A DNA stretch of 64,000 bases from Amphiura filiformis (GCF_039555335.1 NC_092637.1:40140526-40204525), one strand, 5' to 3'. Counted from the stretch's first letter, positions 1 to 11,395 are shown. Numbers and translations are program-made. The notes: a model not told the origin generated them from the letters alone.

Positions 1-645
1 TCCCCTTATTTCAAGGCCTGCTAGGCATGTTCACAAAATTTTCAAGTAGGATATTTCACATTGAAATTATTTTGCTTAAAAAGGTGATTATTTAACTTAA
101 AAAATGAGGGGTCAACCATGTCTGTAGGTCAAAAATTAGCGAAGTTATGGGCAAATGTCTGTTTTTAAAAAACTGCACTTTTCTGTGCCCATCATTGACA
201 ATGCCTTACACTGACTCACTGTACAAAAAAAGCATGTAATGCATCATTTTTTACCACGATGATCCATTTTATACAAAGGCGATTTTATTTTATGAAATCT
301 AACTTTCACTGCATGCTGACTTCTGTATCAAGGATAAAGTACCAGCACTTTTTAGACTACGTCGTCAAGTTTCTGGTGTCCAAATTTCAAATTTTTGTAT
401 TTCCCTATGGGGATCACATCATCACACAGTTAAGCCATTGACTGTGAGCTACTGTGGACACAACTTTTTGGATTGAATGTCGCCCTCTATAATAAGCAAT
501 GTGGACATGTCTATCCATGCCAGTGTTGGCGAGTACTGACCGTTTGGGAAGTCACAGGTACTGTTGGCAAAATTTGTAATTTGCAAAAATCAGTGAATAT
601 GGCGAATACCCGAATAAACGAATATTAGCATGTACATACTACCTG

Positions 646-677
646 TTGGAACTCAGACGCGGGAGTCTGAGTTCCAA
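646..677. repeat. Short perfect hairpin
   Basis: Thirteen-base arms TTGGAACTCAGAC and GTCTGAGTTCCAA are separated by six bases. It lies just before a ~105 bp segment (694-797) that recurs at 46708-46812, so it may be the edge of a dispersed repeat. No function can be read from it. Confidence 0.6.
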
Positions 678-693
678 TTATTGGAACTGATAC

Positions 694-797
694 AGGACTC
701 CTTTTCTTGCATTCGGTGAAATACCAATCGCCCATCGCTCACCAACGGAGTATTAAGTTGCAGGGAAAAATATTTATAATACAGGGTGTCGACACTG
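694..797 (+). repeat. Dispersed repeat, also at 46708-46812
   Basis: About 105 bp beginning GGACTCCTTTTCTTGC and ending GGGTGTCGACACTG recurs in the same orientation at 46708-46812 with few substitutions and one short indel. No terminal repeats were identified, so the class is unknown. Confidence 0.75.
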
Positions 798-1389
798 CGC
801 AGTAGCTCATTATGTTTGTTAAGTCATGAAAGTCGAAAACATGTTACTTGCTTGTTGCGAAACTAGTTTAATAATTTTTTGTATGAACTACATGTAGTAT
901 GACTATGAAACAAAAGTTCTTGAATTGAAAATATGAATGATAAATTTGCAATTTTAGCTATAATTCTGAAGCGATATAATTACTAGCTCGGGTGGTCTAA
1001 AAAGTCAAGATCGCCAACACGACAGTGCAATGAATACATTATAGTGGAGTGGATAACAGGTCTTTGGACTTTGATCATTTGAACCGGTCATGCATAGCCC
1101 GTCAATGCGTTGCTGGAATTCTAGCGTCCCTTGCAACGAGCAAAAATTCACATCATTCATACAATTATCATTATCATTCATGATACTTACCGAAAACAGT
1201 TCCGAATTCAAAGATACGAACGGTGTCACTCGTCAAACAAACGCTTAATATGTCCTGTATATTCCTAAGAATATGACATCCAATTCAGAACCCAAGAATT
1301 CTTCTATCATTTGCTAAAATCCGTAAAATTCTGTGTGATGTTTACACCACCCGGCGTTTTCGTACCTGTACCTTTCACAGCTATTTCAT

Positions 1390-1628
1390 GATTGATTGAT
1401 TCAGAGAAAATAAAGGTAGAGAAGCGACACTCCGTACAATTAACGTGCAGACGGCCTATACCGATGTGAGGACAGAAAATGTGACTCTCCTGCTAGTCTC
1501 GGGCGCGGGCCAGACTGTATGCGGTATGAACAAAAACATAATTAACTGGTTGTGTAGGAGACTAGCAGGAGAGTCACATTTTTCTGTCCTCTGCTGTCCT
1601 CCGGAGTGTCGCGGTCCTGATTGATTGC
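1390..1628. repeat. Foldback (inverted repeat) element
   Basis: GACAGAAAATGTGACTCTCC with GCTAGTCTC near 1470-1500 is mirrored at about 1558-1592, and outer blocks (TGATTGATTGATT, GCGACACTCCG) are mirrored near 1605-1628. The arms close round a GC-rich loop. This looks like a small non-autonomous DNA element; no target duplication was defined. Confidence 0.6.
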
Positions 1629-1795
1629 TTGCTTTGTGAATCGATCGATTGGATATTTAGGTACATGAATGAGGGGGTAATTCTTCATAATATCGCGGCT
1701 CAGAGAGCAGCGGACAGGTCATTGTTAAATTAACTATCGAAAACTAAGTGGTGAAAAGAGTGGTGAACTGGCTCTTTTTATCATATCGTAGATCC

Positions 1796-2047
1796 AGGCC
1801 CGTACGCAGGATTTTTTTTTGGGGGGGTGCTGATTTTGAAAAAGTGGACTTTTTTCCCAAAGGGGGTGCGATTTTGTGAAATGTGGACTTTTCCCCCCAA
1901 ATTTGGATCTTTTTTGACCAAAAAAACGTGAAAAACCTGATTTTTTTGCTCGCTACGCTCGCAAATTCTTCAATTTTGGGACTTTTTGTATACTTTTTGC
2001 AAATTTGGGGAGGTGCGGTCGCACCCCCCCCCCCTGCGTACGGGCCT
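1796..2047. mobile_element. MITE with AGGCCCGTACGCAGG termini
   Basis: AGGCCCGTACGCAGG at the left is mirrored by CCTGCGTACGGGCCT at the right, enclosing 252 bp with poly-T/poly-G runs and no coding potential. The ends are near-perfect inverted repeats, as in non-autonomous DNA transposons. Superfamily not assigned. Confidence 0.75.
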
Positions 2048-2271
2048 GCGTATATCCTAAAGAAAATGGTACTTTATTCTTTATGATTACGATTAAAAAA
2101 AAAAAAACGAAATAATAATAATAATTAAAGGATGATAATATTATATACTATAATATATAGGATTTTGTTTTATATTAAAGAAATTATAAACATTTTTTTA
2201 TCATAGGCCTAATTTAACCGTTAAACATAGGCCTAGGCCATATCATTTCGCAACATCTTATATAGAAATAG

Positions 2272-2860
2272 ATTAGCAAACCCTAATAAAACAAAGTCAA
2301 ACATAAGGATAACTTAAAAAGAATAAAAATCTATTTCTTTTGTTTTTTCCTGGTATTATGAGGAAAATGATGAGAATTGAAAACAAACATCTACAAAAAA
2401 GTTATTCTTATGTTTGACTTTGTTTTATTAGGGTTTGTAAATCTATTTCATTTGTTGTTTTTTCATTGTATTATGAGAAAAATTAAGAAAATTTAAAATA
2501 ATGTTATTATGATTGACTTTGTTTGATTAGGGTTTGTAAATCTATTTCTTTTGATTTTCATTGTATTATGAGGAAAATAATTATGAGATATGAAAATAAG
2601 CATCTTATAAGTTATTCTTATGTTTGACTTTGTTTTATTGGGGTTTTAAAATCTGTTTCTTTTGTTTTCATTGTATTATGAGGAAAATTATGAGAATTAA
2701 AAATAAGCATCTAAAAAGTTATTCTAATGTTTGACTTTGTTTTATTAAGGTGTGTGAATCTATTTCTTTTGTTTTTTCATTGTATTATGTGGAAAATTAT
2801 GAGAATTAAAAACAAGCATCTAGACAAAGTTATTCTTATGTTTGACTTAACAAAATTGGT
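2272..2860. repeat. ~107-bp minisatellite with an inverted unit
   Basis: The phrase GTTATTCTTATGTTTGACTT, followed by a TTTTATTAGGG-like tract and CATTGTATTATGAGGAAAAT, recurs near 2401, 2500, 2609, 2717 and 2828, a period of about 107-110 bp. The start of the array (2272-2325) carries the same unit inverted (CCCTAATAAAACAAAGTCAAAC). Confidence 0.8.
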
Positions 2861-3049
2861 CTTCTTCTCAGCACGGTTTCAATTTTCGTGACGGTAAATG
2901 ACGCAGATTTCTGGACAGGAAATTTTAGACATAAAGGTTGAAATTGTTTTTACTCCTTGCTGTGAAAGATGTGTTACAATAACTTTTTCTACAATAGACA
3001 ACACATAATTTGTAATTCCTGGTGTTTTTTACGTTGCTGAAATTATCCA

Positions 3050-3422
3050 CTATTCTTAGTCAGTGGGAGTGATCTATTACGTAGACACATAATCTGATTG
3101 GACAATCGCATGTTTTTGGGTGTCGTCTATCTGAATGTTGTTAACGCGTAACACGCTCATAGAGGTGCGCGTATGTATCGCGTTTTATGCGTAGACGCAG
3201 TGCGGAATACTCGCACGCGCTAGCAGTACGCGCAGCAAAAGATGTGAAGTTGTAAACAAGTTTCGTTCATTTTAGAAAACGGGGAGTTTTTATGATGGTA
3301 ACTTAATTTTTGCTTTAAAAAATAGTTTACAGTTATTAAAGTAATATTTAACTAACTAAGAATGAGAATAAACGATATGAATTTTTATTTTGCCTATCCT
3401 CTACCTATGATAGACGACAGTT
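3050..3422 (+). repeat. Dispersed repeat shared with 42772-43162
   Basis: Starting at TTCTTAGTCAGTGGGAGTG and running to CTATGATAGACGACAG, about 370 bp matches 42772-43162 in the same orientation, with small indels. The second copy continues into a long hairpin. Probably part of a transposable element whose ends differ between copies. Confidence 0.75.
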
Positions 3423-3429
3423 CTTCTCA

Positions 3430-4890
3430 AATTTCGATGTTTTAAGAATTAATGTCGTACGTACTGCGCGTTCGACTAATATTTCCATCGTAATAATAAA
3501 ACGACGGTTCCTGCGTTTTATTCAAAATCTCGAATTTTGACAAAACTACAGCACCTAAAGTCTTGATTTTTGCAGGGTATGTTAGTTTACTAAAGTACGT
3601 AAAAAACAGCAAATGTTATAATGTGGCTTAAGATTGATTTTCTTGGTGTACATGTGTCAAAAGTCAACTTGCTTTAATTCTCGTAAAAAATTTAGCCAAA
3701 TTGTCTTGGCAGAAAAAGAATATACTAGCTGCGATGTATATAGCTATGGTAAAAGAGCTGTAACTCTTTGCTGTCGAGTGTTACAAATCTTTTAAAAAGA
3801 TGTGTAGGATTCAATAAAATTTGATAGCCTCTGTATTTATTTTCTGAACTTTATATCGCAGATAATAAAAACTATATATAAACGTGCCTTGAAACTATTT
3901 TAACTGGTTTGCTATCATTTACTCATCAAGGCGCTCCACCGTTATTATAAGGACTATGCTAATAATTTAAAGATTGACATGTAGAAAATAAACCATACTT
4001 GATTGACAGAAAGTACTAAATGTGTACCTATTACGGTTTGGTGGCATTCCTCTTCCAAACGCGACCAAGTCAGGGCGGCCCGGTGAAGCAAAATGTGCAT
4101 TGGATTAACACGGGAGTTTGGATAAGATGGTAGATTTCCTTTCGCATACAAATTCATGCTCCCCCGTTATTAAAGCTTGTACCGGATTAAAAATTCAGAT
4201 ATTTTGAAAGGAATAAGTAATTGAAACATAGAGCAAGTACTAAAATCAGAGCTTTTATACTTTTGATATATGACGCTAACTAGTTCATCTCCTATACCCA
4301 CAGCACAGCGCTACTAGTACGGGTCAATTACCTATGTGAGTGCCCCTGTGTTGCAGTGTGCATACATGTAGTTAACAATAACTGCATGATGCCTCGCGCC
4401 AATCGATCCGTGTTCAACGTATAAGTGACGTATATTTTATTGCTTAAGCATTGGAGACATAGGTATTAACCCTGAAAATAGGGACCAACATTTTACGATT
4501 TTTCTTATAACTGTAAAACTATTAGATGTACGACTCCCAGAAAGCAATGCGCGCGAGCTACTGGAAACAAACTTGTTTCGTTTTTTGTTTGTTTGTTTGT
4601 TTGTTTACCCAGGTTGGTCCGTGAGGAACACATGCTAATCCATGGAAAACCATGGACCGTTCCAAGCTCATACAAATGCACAAGCCTGGATAGCCAGTGT
4701 AGGCTAATATATGCATGTTGGCCTAGATAGCTTTGATAAACAAAGCAAGAAATGGAAGAAAATAGCTAGGAAAAAGAAAAAAGAGAGAAGGCCACTCCCA
4801 AACACAATTGTACAATTTTACTCTTAGCCCTTACTTCGTGAGAAAGGAAACTGGAATTCCAATCTCAGGCCCCGATGCAAAGGCTGGGTT
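3430..4890. other. Intergenic, nothing recognised
   Basis: No exon, repeat with defined ends or RNA gene was recognised. A short (TTTG)n tract sits at about 4580-4604. Confidence 0.45.
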
Positions 4891-6330
4891 GGCATCTACC
4901 CTCGGAATGGTCCAACTTGAAAGTGGCCTGTCAAAAATGCTTGCCTGATAAGTGCAGAACAAAGCTTTTTATTCAAACTTTTTCAATAGTATACGCAAAT
5001 CCTGCACATCCTGAAATGACATCACAGTTGTTTTAAAAACTCTTTTAATCCTCTTTTAAACCACTATTACGAACAAATATAGTTCATCATTTTGGCATAT
5101 TTCAAACTTGTGCAATATAATTTTTGACTGCCAAGGTTGAGTTTTATACATGTTATATCTTTACATGCATATGTTTGAATATTAGTGGAGATACCACTTT
5201 CTTGCTACATAGGGTCCCGTGCATCGTTTTTTGGCAAAGATGCCAGCCGGATTAGAATTACTTGTTAGAGTCTCTTCTATGTGTTTAACCCGACTGGCAT
5301 TTCTACAATGTGACGTGAGCTGAGATATTTTGGTTAAAATGTGTTTTTTGCGACTTTTTTTTTCAATTTCTACCCAAACATTTCAAATCTAAACGTAGCT
5401 ATAAATGGGTTTTTTTTGGTCATGTTTTTTTTATTTTTTTTCTGGCGTCGATGGGACACCGTACCATGATAATTCAATGTTATCTGGACGTGCAAAGGTG
5501 GTTTACTTTAGCAGCAGAAACTGCACACGTACATGTAGTTACAGATTGTATGGGCCAATAACATTATTACAATATTCGATTCGACAGCAATAATCAAAAA
5601 CCTATAATAATATTTGCTGTGCTATAGGAGCTTGAGCCAACTGCAGAATGAAAACATCCATCGGTAGGCCTAATACCCGCTCAGCTATGCAAACCATCGT
5701 TGTGTGTTACCTTCTGAGTCACGTGCAAGGTAAATGTTGTTTGCATGACTATATTTTTAGGGACTGTGCAATAATTATATAATGTCCCTCCTCGGAATGG
5801 GCAAATTTTAAAATAGCCTGCCAAAAATGCTTGCCCAATAAGCGCAGAAAAACCTTTTGAGTCAAACGTTTTTCAATAGTATACGCAAATACTGGAATGG
5901 CCCTGAAAATGTTCTTTTTCAGATGCACCCCTTGCACTATCCTTGCTGTAGGTTCTCACAACAACTCCTAACTTCTGATAAAGAGGGTGGTGGGATTGGA
6001 ATTGTAAATATTGGTCTGTATGGGTTGGTTTCCTGTATATGCAGAGTTTGGTCGTGCCATCTGGTATCTTGATGATGAGAGTGTCTAAGAATAGTATGCT
6101 GCCTTCAGATTCCTCCTCGTACGTGAACTTAATTCTACCTGTCGGATCAGCTTGGTTAAGGTGTTCAGTTTAGTTGTCCACTTCTCCGCGCTTGATGATC
6201 TCTAGCACGTCATCAACAAGTTCATTCAGAGACCATGTTATCTGGATGTGCAAAGGTGGTTTACTTTAGCAGCAGAAAATGTTCGCGTACATGTAGTTAC
6301 AGATTATATGGGCCAATAACATTGTAATGC
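4890..6330 (+). repeat. Partial direct duplication around the mini-LRP first exon
   Basis: Two blocks upstream of the first exon reappear in order inside intron 1: 4897-5010 (CTCGGAATGG, AATAGTATACGCAAAT) matches 5790-5905, and 5480-5570 (GTGCAAAGGTGGTTTACTTT) matches 6238-6330. The first pair also resembles the internal part of the GTGCAATAATTAT transposon family at 58171, so one component is a mobile element. Confidence 0.7.
5648..5729 (+). CDS. Mini-LRP exon 1: signal peptide
   Basis: ATG at 5648 (or 5687) opens a frame with hydrophobic core TIVVCYLL, ending CAAG|GTAAAT in phase 1. The next exon supplies CT, completing an Ala codon just where signal peptidase would cut (VQA|ET). The fit in frame and phase is the reason for choosing this start. 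Confidence 0.7.
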
Positions 6331-8168
6331 CGTTAACTTGTACTTGCAGCAGACTGTGTACAAAGGTAATGGTCACTAATGTTTTAAACATTATTGTAAG
6401 AAACATGTTAACTCCAAGGTGATATGAGATGTCATTAAATTTGAGTGTACATCTTTTTGTGTCTTGTAGCTGAGACATTGACGACATCATTGGACATCAA
6501 CGAGTGTAAAGCGTTCCCTCCGCCTTGCAGCCAATCTTGCCACAACGCTGATGGAAACTACAGCTGCAAATGCAGTGAAGGATTCATCTTGAAACCTGAT
6601 CTGAGGTCATGCAGAGCCACTGGTCCGAACCCACTCGTCATTTTCACAAATCGTTACGATATCAGGCAGTTTAACATCATCACCAATGAGTATCGTCATA
6701 TTTTTGATAACCTATGGAGTGCCGTAGGCCTTGACTTCCACATAGAGAGCCGAAGCTTGTATTGGACTGACGTAGCAAAGGAGAAAATTCAAAGGTATTA
6801 TACCATCATCATTTTTACCGATGTTAAGTGAGTGATAATGCCCAGGTAATATATGTTTGCACTTTGTATCCTCGCAGAGGTCGTATTGAAAATTATGGCA
6901 CCGGCACCGCCGAAGTAATCTTATCAAACGTGGACACTGCTGACGGAATTGCTGTTGACTGGATCCATGGTAACCTCTACTGGACAGATACAGGGATGGA
7001 TACCATCAGCGTATCGAATCTGGATGGTTCAAAACACAGTGTGATCATAGACGATGGTTTGGATGAGCCTAGAGCAATTGCTGTTGACCCACGATCTGCG
7101 TAAGTGTTGAATTACATGAGAGAAGTTACGATCTGCGTATAAAGCGTTACATGAATCAGAGACGAAATTCAGTAATACTAAATAATAATAATGCTCTCGA
7201 AAATAATAATAAGACTTGACAAGTTGTGATTGGAGGAACATTGATCAAGATACTTTGTAAGTGAACAGTTATCATGATTATTATAACAGAACAATTATAT
7301 ATTTATTTTATCCTGCTTGGTTGCTTTTCTTAACTGTAGATTTATGTTCTGGACAGATTGGGGCATGGACCCAAAGATTGAGCAAGCTGGAATGAATGGA
7401 GTTAGCCGAAAGAGCATCGTCACCACTGACCTGATATGGCCAAACGGTCTTGCCATTGACTACTTTGCAGAGCTCCTCTTCTGGGTGGATGGCAAGATGC
7501 ACACCCTCAGCAGTTGCGACTTCAATGGCTTAAACAGACACACCATCATCAACTCCAACACAGTACTGCCTCATCCCTTCTCAATTGCCGTGTTTGAAGA
7601 TGAAGTTTACTGGACCGACTGGAAGAAGGCTTCCATTCAGAAGGCAAATAAATTTGATGGCACCTCCAGGATCAATTTGCTTACGAACCTTAACAACCCA
7701 ATGAACCTGCGTGTCATGCATCCACTGCTCCAATCTAACTGTGAGTATCAGAAGATCAGTACAATATACCAAACCACCAAGTTTATCATTTGTTGTCCCA
7801 TTTCTAAACTAATTTCATAAAGCTTCTTGTTGCTCATTCTATTTTGCTATTACGTTATTGCAGTTTCCGAAAACTACTGTGGAAAACACAACGGAGGCTG
7901 CTCATACTTGTGTGTCGCAGCCCCACAGATCCCCGACATCGACAGATCCGCCCGTTACGCTTGCCTGTGCCCCAACGGTCAAGAGATCATGGACGATAGT
8001 CACACTTGCAGTGGACAAACCCCGAACCCAGTCCTGCTGACCACCTCGGTTCCCACCAAAGCACCAACAAACGAACAACAACCTAGAGGTGGTGTCACTG
8101 GAAATCGTCGCAACTCAAAGAAGACCATTATTGCTGCCGTTTTCATTGGTATTATCGTCTTATTATAA
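5648..8168 (+). CDS. Miniature LDL-receptor-related protein (5 exons, 444 aa)
   Basis: Proposed exons 5648-5729, 6470-6794, 6878-7099, 7340-7740 and 7864-8168 all have GT/AG borders. Phases agree at every junction (1, 2, 2, 1) and the sum, 1335 nt, is 445 codons with the stop. Order: signal peptide (1-27, core [13 protein letters not shown]), calcium-binding-type EGF opening DINEC (about 36-76), six blades of a YWTD beta-propeller (LYWTD, LYWTD, FWTDW, FWVD, VYWTDW) to about 344, a second EGF ([13 protein letters not shown]), a Thr/Pro linker, and the tail [16 protein letters not shown] then stop. Family knowledge: EGF-propeller-EGF is the ligand-release module of LDLR/LRP receptors. There are no LDL-A ligand-binding repeats and no NPxY-bearing tail. 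The end could be a truncated TM segment or a GPI-anchor signal. A start at Met14 (5687) is also possible. Confidence 0.8.
6470..6794 (+). CDS. Mini-LRP exon 2: EGF-CA and propeller blade 1
   Basis: Acceptor TCTTGTAG, donor AAAG|GTATTA (phase 2). It encodes a six-Cys EGF with the DINEC calcium signature, then [14 protein letters not shown] and [16 protein letters not shown], the first YWTD strand. Confidence 0.88.
6878..7099 (+). CDS. Mini-LRP exon 3: YWTD repeats
   Basis: Acceptor TATCCTCGCAG, donor CTGC|GTAAGT (phase 2). It encodes [31 protein letters not shown] and [12 protein letters not shown], typical LDL-receptor class B repeat sequence. Confidence 0.9.
7340..7740 (+). CDS. Mini-LRP exon 4: YWTD repeats
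   Basis: Acceptor TTAACTGTAG, donor AACT|GTGAGT (phase 1). It encodes [40 protein letters not shown] and [20 protein letters not shown], completing a six-bladed propeller. Confidence 0.92.
7864..8168 (+). CDS. Mini-LRP exon 5: EGF, linker, hydrophobic C-terminus
   Basis: Acceptor TACGTTATTGCAG. Encodes [19 protein letters not shown] then [16 protein letters not shown], a Thr/Pro/Gln linker (about 395-420), GNRRNSKK and a 14-residue hydrophobic run ending at tandem stops. No convincing donor follows the hydrophobic run, so this is taken as the true 3' coding end. Confidence 0.8.
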
Positions 8169-8281
8169 TAATCATCTTCATCGATGCAATTGCCGTAACC
8201 ACTATATTACCGAATTCTCCCAGCAGTGACCACTAAAACTGATAGATGGTATCGGGCATTCACCAGTGTGACGGGGCCAAT

Positions 8282-8560
8282 GGGCCATTCCAGTTGAAAT
8301 CCACACTACCCCTGTGGAAGATTTTGGAAATATCTTCCACAGAGTGAGTATGTTTTTCAAATGTAATTGGCCTGGGTTAATCATTTTGAAACCCATACTC
8401 CCTCTGTATTATGGCTTTACCCATGTCTTCCACAACTGGAGTGAGTATTTCAAATGGAAGTTACCTAATTGTCTATTCTTTTTGAAATTCATACTCCCTC
8501 TGTGGAAGACTTTAGCCAAATCTTCCACAGGGGTAGTGCGGAATTTAAATGGAATAGCCC
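8282..8560. mobile_element. MITE with GGGCCATTCCA termini
   Basis: GGGCCATTCCAGTTGAAATC at the left is mirrored by TTTAAATGGAATAGCCC at the right. Subterminal CTACCCCTGTGGAAGAT and ATCTTCCACAGGGGTAG are exact mirrors, with a further internal mirror. It is 279 bp with no coding potential. Similar foldbacks are common in marine invertebrates (from memory). It lies 0.1 kb downstream of the mini-LRP stop. Confidence 0.8.
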
Positions 8561-8689
8561 AATTATAATAGATCGGAACCACATTTTGGGCGACTTAATG
8601 TCCCCACCCAACATACACCTACATCATACACCATTGCGATGCTTGATGTTAACTTTAAGATTAGGCATGATCTAGAATTTCCAAGTTGG

Positions 8690-8943
8690 GAGAAATGTGT
8701 TGTCTGGGCCATTTTGGTCAAAAGCAATTATTTTTGGGCAAAAAGATGATTTTTGAGATATTACTATTTTTGACATCTATATACCAAGCCTCATTTCTAA
8801 TTATCTCTTTTTTATGACATTAGGGTTCCCTGCTACACCTTGAAGTTGAAAAAAAAAATTTAATACTTTTGTAAGGGTGCCCTAGGGGTTAAAAATAGCC
8901 TGCCCAAAGTTTCCCCGCATTTGGGGCAACTTTGGTCAGAGTA
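8690..8943. mobile_element. Partial TA-type MITE of the GGGGTAACTTTGG family
   Basis: Sequence such as GGGTTCCCTGCTACACCTTG, AAGGGTGCCCTAGG and CATTTGGGGCAACTTTGGTC matches, inverted, the element at 56813-57400. Only part is present. Its right edge abuts the GPCR remnant exactly where TM6 should begin, so its arrival or a later deletion may have removed the receptor's end. Confidence 0.65.
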
Positions 8944-10508
8944 TTACATTACAAAGAGAGTATCACTCTCTTTCGTCTTTCTTTCCTTCTCATTTAACCG
9001 CTGTTGAATTCGTACAGCAATGGTGCCACTGCTAGATGGAATATCACTAGAAACCAACGTCACGATACCTTCGAGGTGGCGGGGTCTATGAGAGTCTGGT
9101 CCAGGGTGACTTTCAGTCGATCTCAATTGATGTTCACTCTTCTTGGACTTTGCAACCAACTCGCTTAGTGGTAGGTCTTCCGTGCTGCTCGTGGCTGAAT
9201 CTAAATCATAGACGCGGTGGGTAATCTTCTGGCTGGTGACTGATTTCGGATTCGTAGAGGAGGTGCCGTTACAGTCCGTTTTATCTTAAATCTTGCTCTA
9301 ATGACACAATATGTATTGATGTTGAGTATAAGAATCAGGATGAAGGGTATCCAATAAATGAATACAATTAAAATCCCAATCCAAGTGTTTTTTGGTACAA
9401 GACAGTTACCATGAGGTAGATGTCCTATCTGGAGGAGACGGTATATCGCAATTGGCAACCACAGCAACAGCGGTAAACCGTACGCGATACTCATGAACTT
9501 CACAGCCTCGCCATGGTAGGTTGAATCCACCGCCACGCATGGCCATTAATAGTTTTGAGTCGCATAAGGGCCGAAGGACATCTGACTAAGGCTACTGACA
9601 ATAGCCCCGATTAGGCCGGTGACTGACCTCGCTGTGTGTGAGTCGAGCATGGTAAGCCATAGGTCATATGCTTTTAGACTACCTCCACGATTGGCCTATA
9701 CACTGCGCTATATAATTCGGCACATATAAATCAGAATTATTGTCAGTTTTTGACTCAAGACGCAAGCTTCTTTCTCAAGACGCAAGCTAACGACTATCAT
9801 ATCTGTTCAAAATATATATTCAAGTGCAAGGAACCATATCTGCACATGGTTTCTTTATGCGAAATCATTTACGGGAGATATTCATCATTTTCTACCCCGG
9901 TATCCAAAGATTTTCGTCTCATATCAAACTCGTGCATAGGACATTCACGTGTATCGATCCCGGGTATTGATTTTAGTATCTCTGCAGAGAGAGTAATTAA
10001 TATTAGTCAGGTGATGTCGGTGTGCAGCGGTAAACCGTATGCGATACTCATGAACTTCACAGCCATGCCTGGTACGTCTCTCCAAATGCCATAACGGTTT
10101 GGCCAATGAAACATATCGATCAATCGATAACATTACGATTGATTGATTCGATGCCTGAGCCGATGTTATAGTATTAATGAAAGAAAAGAAGATACACATG
10201 CCTGGACTTAAGAGGCCAATATTAGTACCAATTAATAACTAGCTACAGAATGTAGGCATGCTGACAATACGTAAGTGCGAAGGTTTGGTCGACACAAGAA
10301 CCAAAACTAACCCGTTACTGAAGATAAATGTAGAAAAAAAGATGAAAATGCACCCGATAACTAAGCGAATTAAATCAGAATCGTTAATATTATCCTCATC
10401 ATCATTTTTACTGTCATTATGAGTTGTATTGTCAAACCATGATGCTTCAGTGTCAGTGATAGTGGCAATTACAGTGACAGTGAGAGTTTCGATAACAGTG
10501 AGTGACAT
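8944..10508 (-). pseudogene. Class A GPCR remnant (TM1, TM3, TM4-TM5, loop 3)
   Basis: Three coding blocks in order on the minus strand. 10508-10239: N-terminus with NTT/NDS glycosylation sites and TM1 ending SNGLVLVLV (N1.50 region). About 10163-10079, after acceptor TCGGCTCAG: SNQSIVMLSIDRYVSLAKPL, the end of TM3 with DRY. 9536-8944: AVKFMSIAYGLPLLLWLP (TM4), CLVPKNTW (loop 2 Cys), FIYWIPFILILILNINTYCV (TM5), a basic loop 3 and RLNEKERKTKES, the usual lead-in to TM6. TM2, TM6 and TM7 are absent. The start of the TM4 block is duplicated (9465-9525 and 10012-10070), and 9926-10025 repeats at 10537-10640, so the gene is internally rearranged. The DRY segment most resembles muscarinic/histamine-type amine receptors; ligand unknown. 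Confidence 0.75.
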
Positions 10509-10639
10509 TTACGTCGTCAACCCCTGTTTCTGTAGCACTGCTTATCAAAATCGTGCATAGCACATTCACGTGTATCAATCCCGGGTATTGATTTTAGTAT
10601 CTCTGGTGTACCAAGTAATTATTAGCCAGGCGATGTCGG

Positions 10640-11050
10640 TGTGTGATGTGTCAAACATCTTGTAATACCCTTATACACATCAAAATCTAATAATGTGAAA
10701 CATCAACTTGAACTTTCTACACGCGTATATACATTTTGATTTAGGTTTATTTAAGAAGAATTGTGGCCTCTGGTTTAAAAAAAAACATACCGAATACACG
10801 TTTTTTGATCAAACAAAACACAACGATTCAAGACTCTTTAAAAACAAATGAAGAATTATCTGGTGAAGTAATTGCAACTAAGTATATGAAATTCATAAAT
10901 CGAAGCTACCAGAGGCATCATTGTTTTCCTGACTAGGATATTTAGTTGTTGAAAAAAATAACTTTTTATTTAAAAGAATAACTTTTTATTTCCCGCCAAA
11001 AATGTCCACCGATAAGATCGCGTCGCCATAACATTACCATTATAATTATG
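10640..11050. other. No gene recognised
   Basis: AT-rich sequence without a recognisable exon or element end. Confidence 0.45.
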
Positions 11051-11051
11051 G

Positions 11052-11316
11052 CAGGTGCGTAGCCAGCATTGTAAGTCCGGGGGATATCAGTACCGTCTCT
11101 ATCTATTCTTCTCTCTCTCTCTCTATCCTCCTTTTCCTTTTATTCCCCCTCCCGTTCCTCCCCTTTCCCATCTCCTTCCCTTTTCTCTTCTTTTTCTCCC
11201 CTTCCTTCTTTCTCTCTTTTCTCCCCTTCTTCTCGTCCCCATTTTCCGGCTTCTCCGTCCCCATTTTAGGTGTCGGGATGGGGGTCTTCCCCATGCCCCC
11301 TGCTGGCTACGCTACT
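11052..11316. mobile_element. Foldback element with TGCGTAGCCAGC ends and pyrimidine core
   Basis: CAGGTGCGTAGCCAGCA at the left is mirrored by TGCTGGCTACGCTACTG at the right. The core is a long CT-rich tract that gives misleading Pro/Leu-rich and Lys/Glu-rich frames. Probably a non-autonomous DNA transposon. Confidence 0.6.
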
Positions 11317-11395
11317 GTCTTTCAACAGATTTGGTGATCGATTTTAAGTCCTGATTTTAGCCATTTCTCTAACATGGTGCATACCAGACTTGTAT

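Larger units (their letters stand above)
1..1380. other. Intergenic, no gene recognised
   Basis: Apart from the hairpin at 646 and the dispersed repeat at 694-797, nothing coding is supported. Reading frames are short and lack recognisable domains or splice context. Confidence 0.5.

Noticed and set aside
11055-11354. Pro/Leu-rich and Lys/Glu-rich frames
   Set aside because: Both strands of one CT-rich tract inside a foldback element; not coding.
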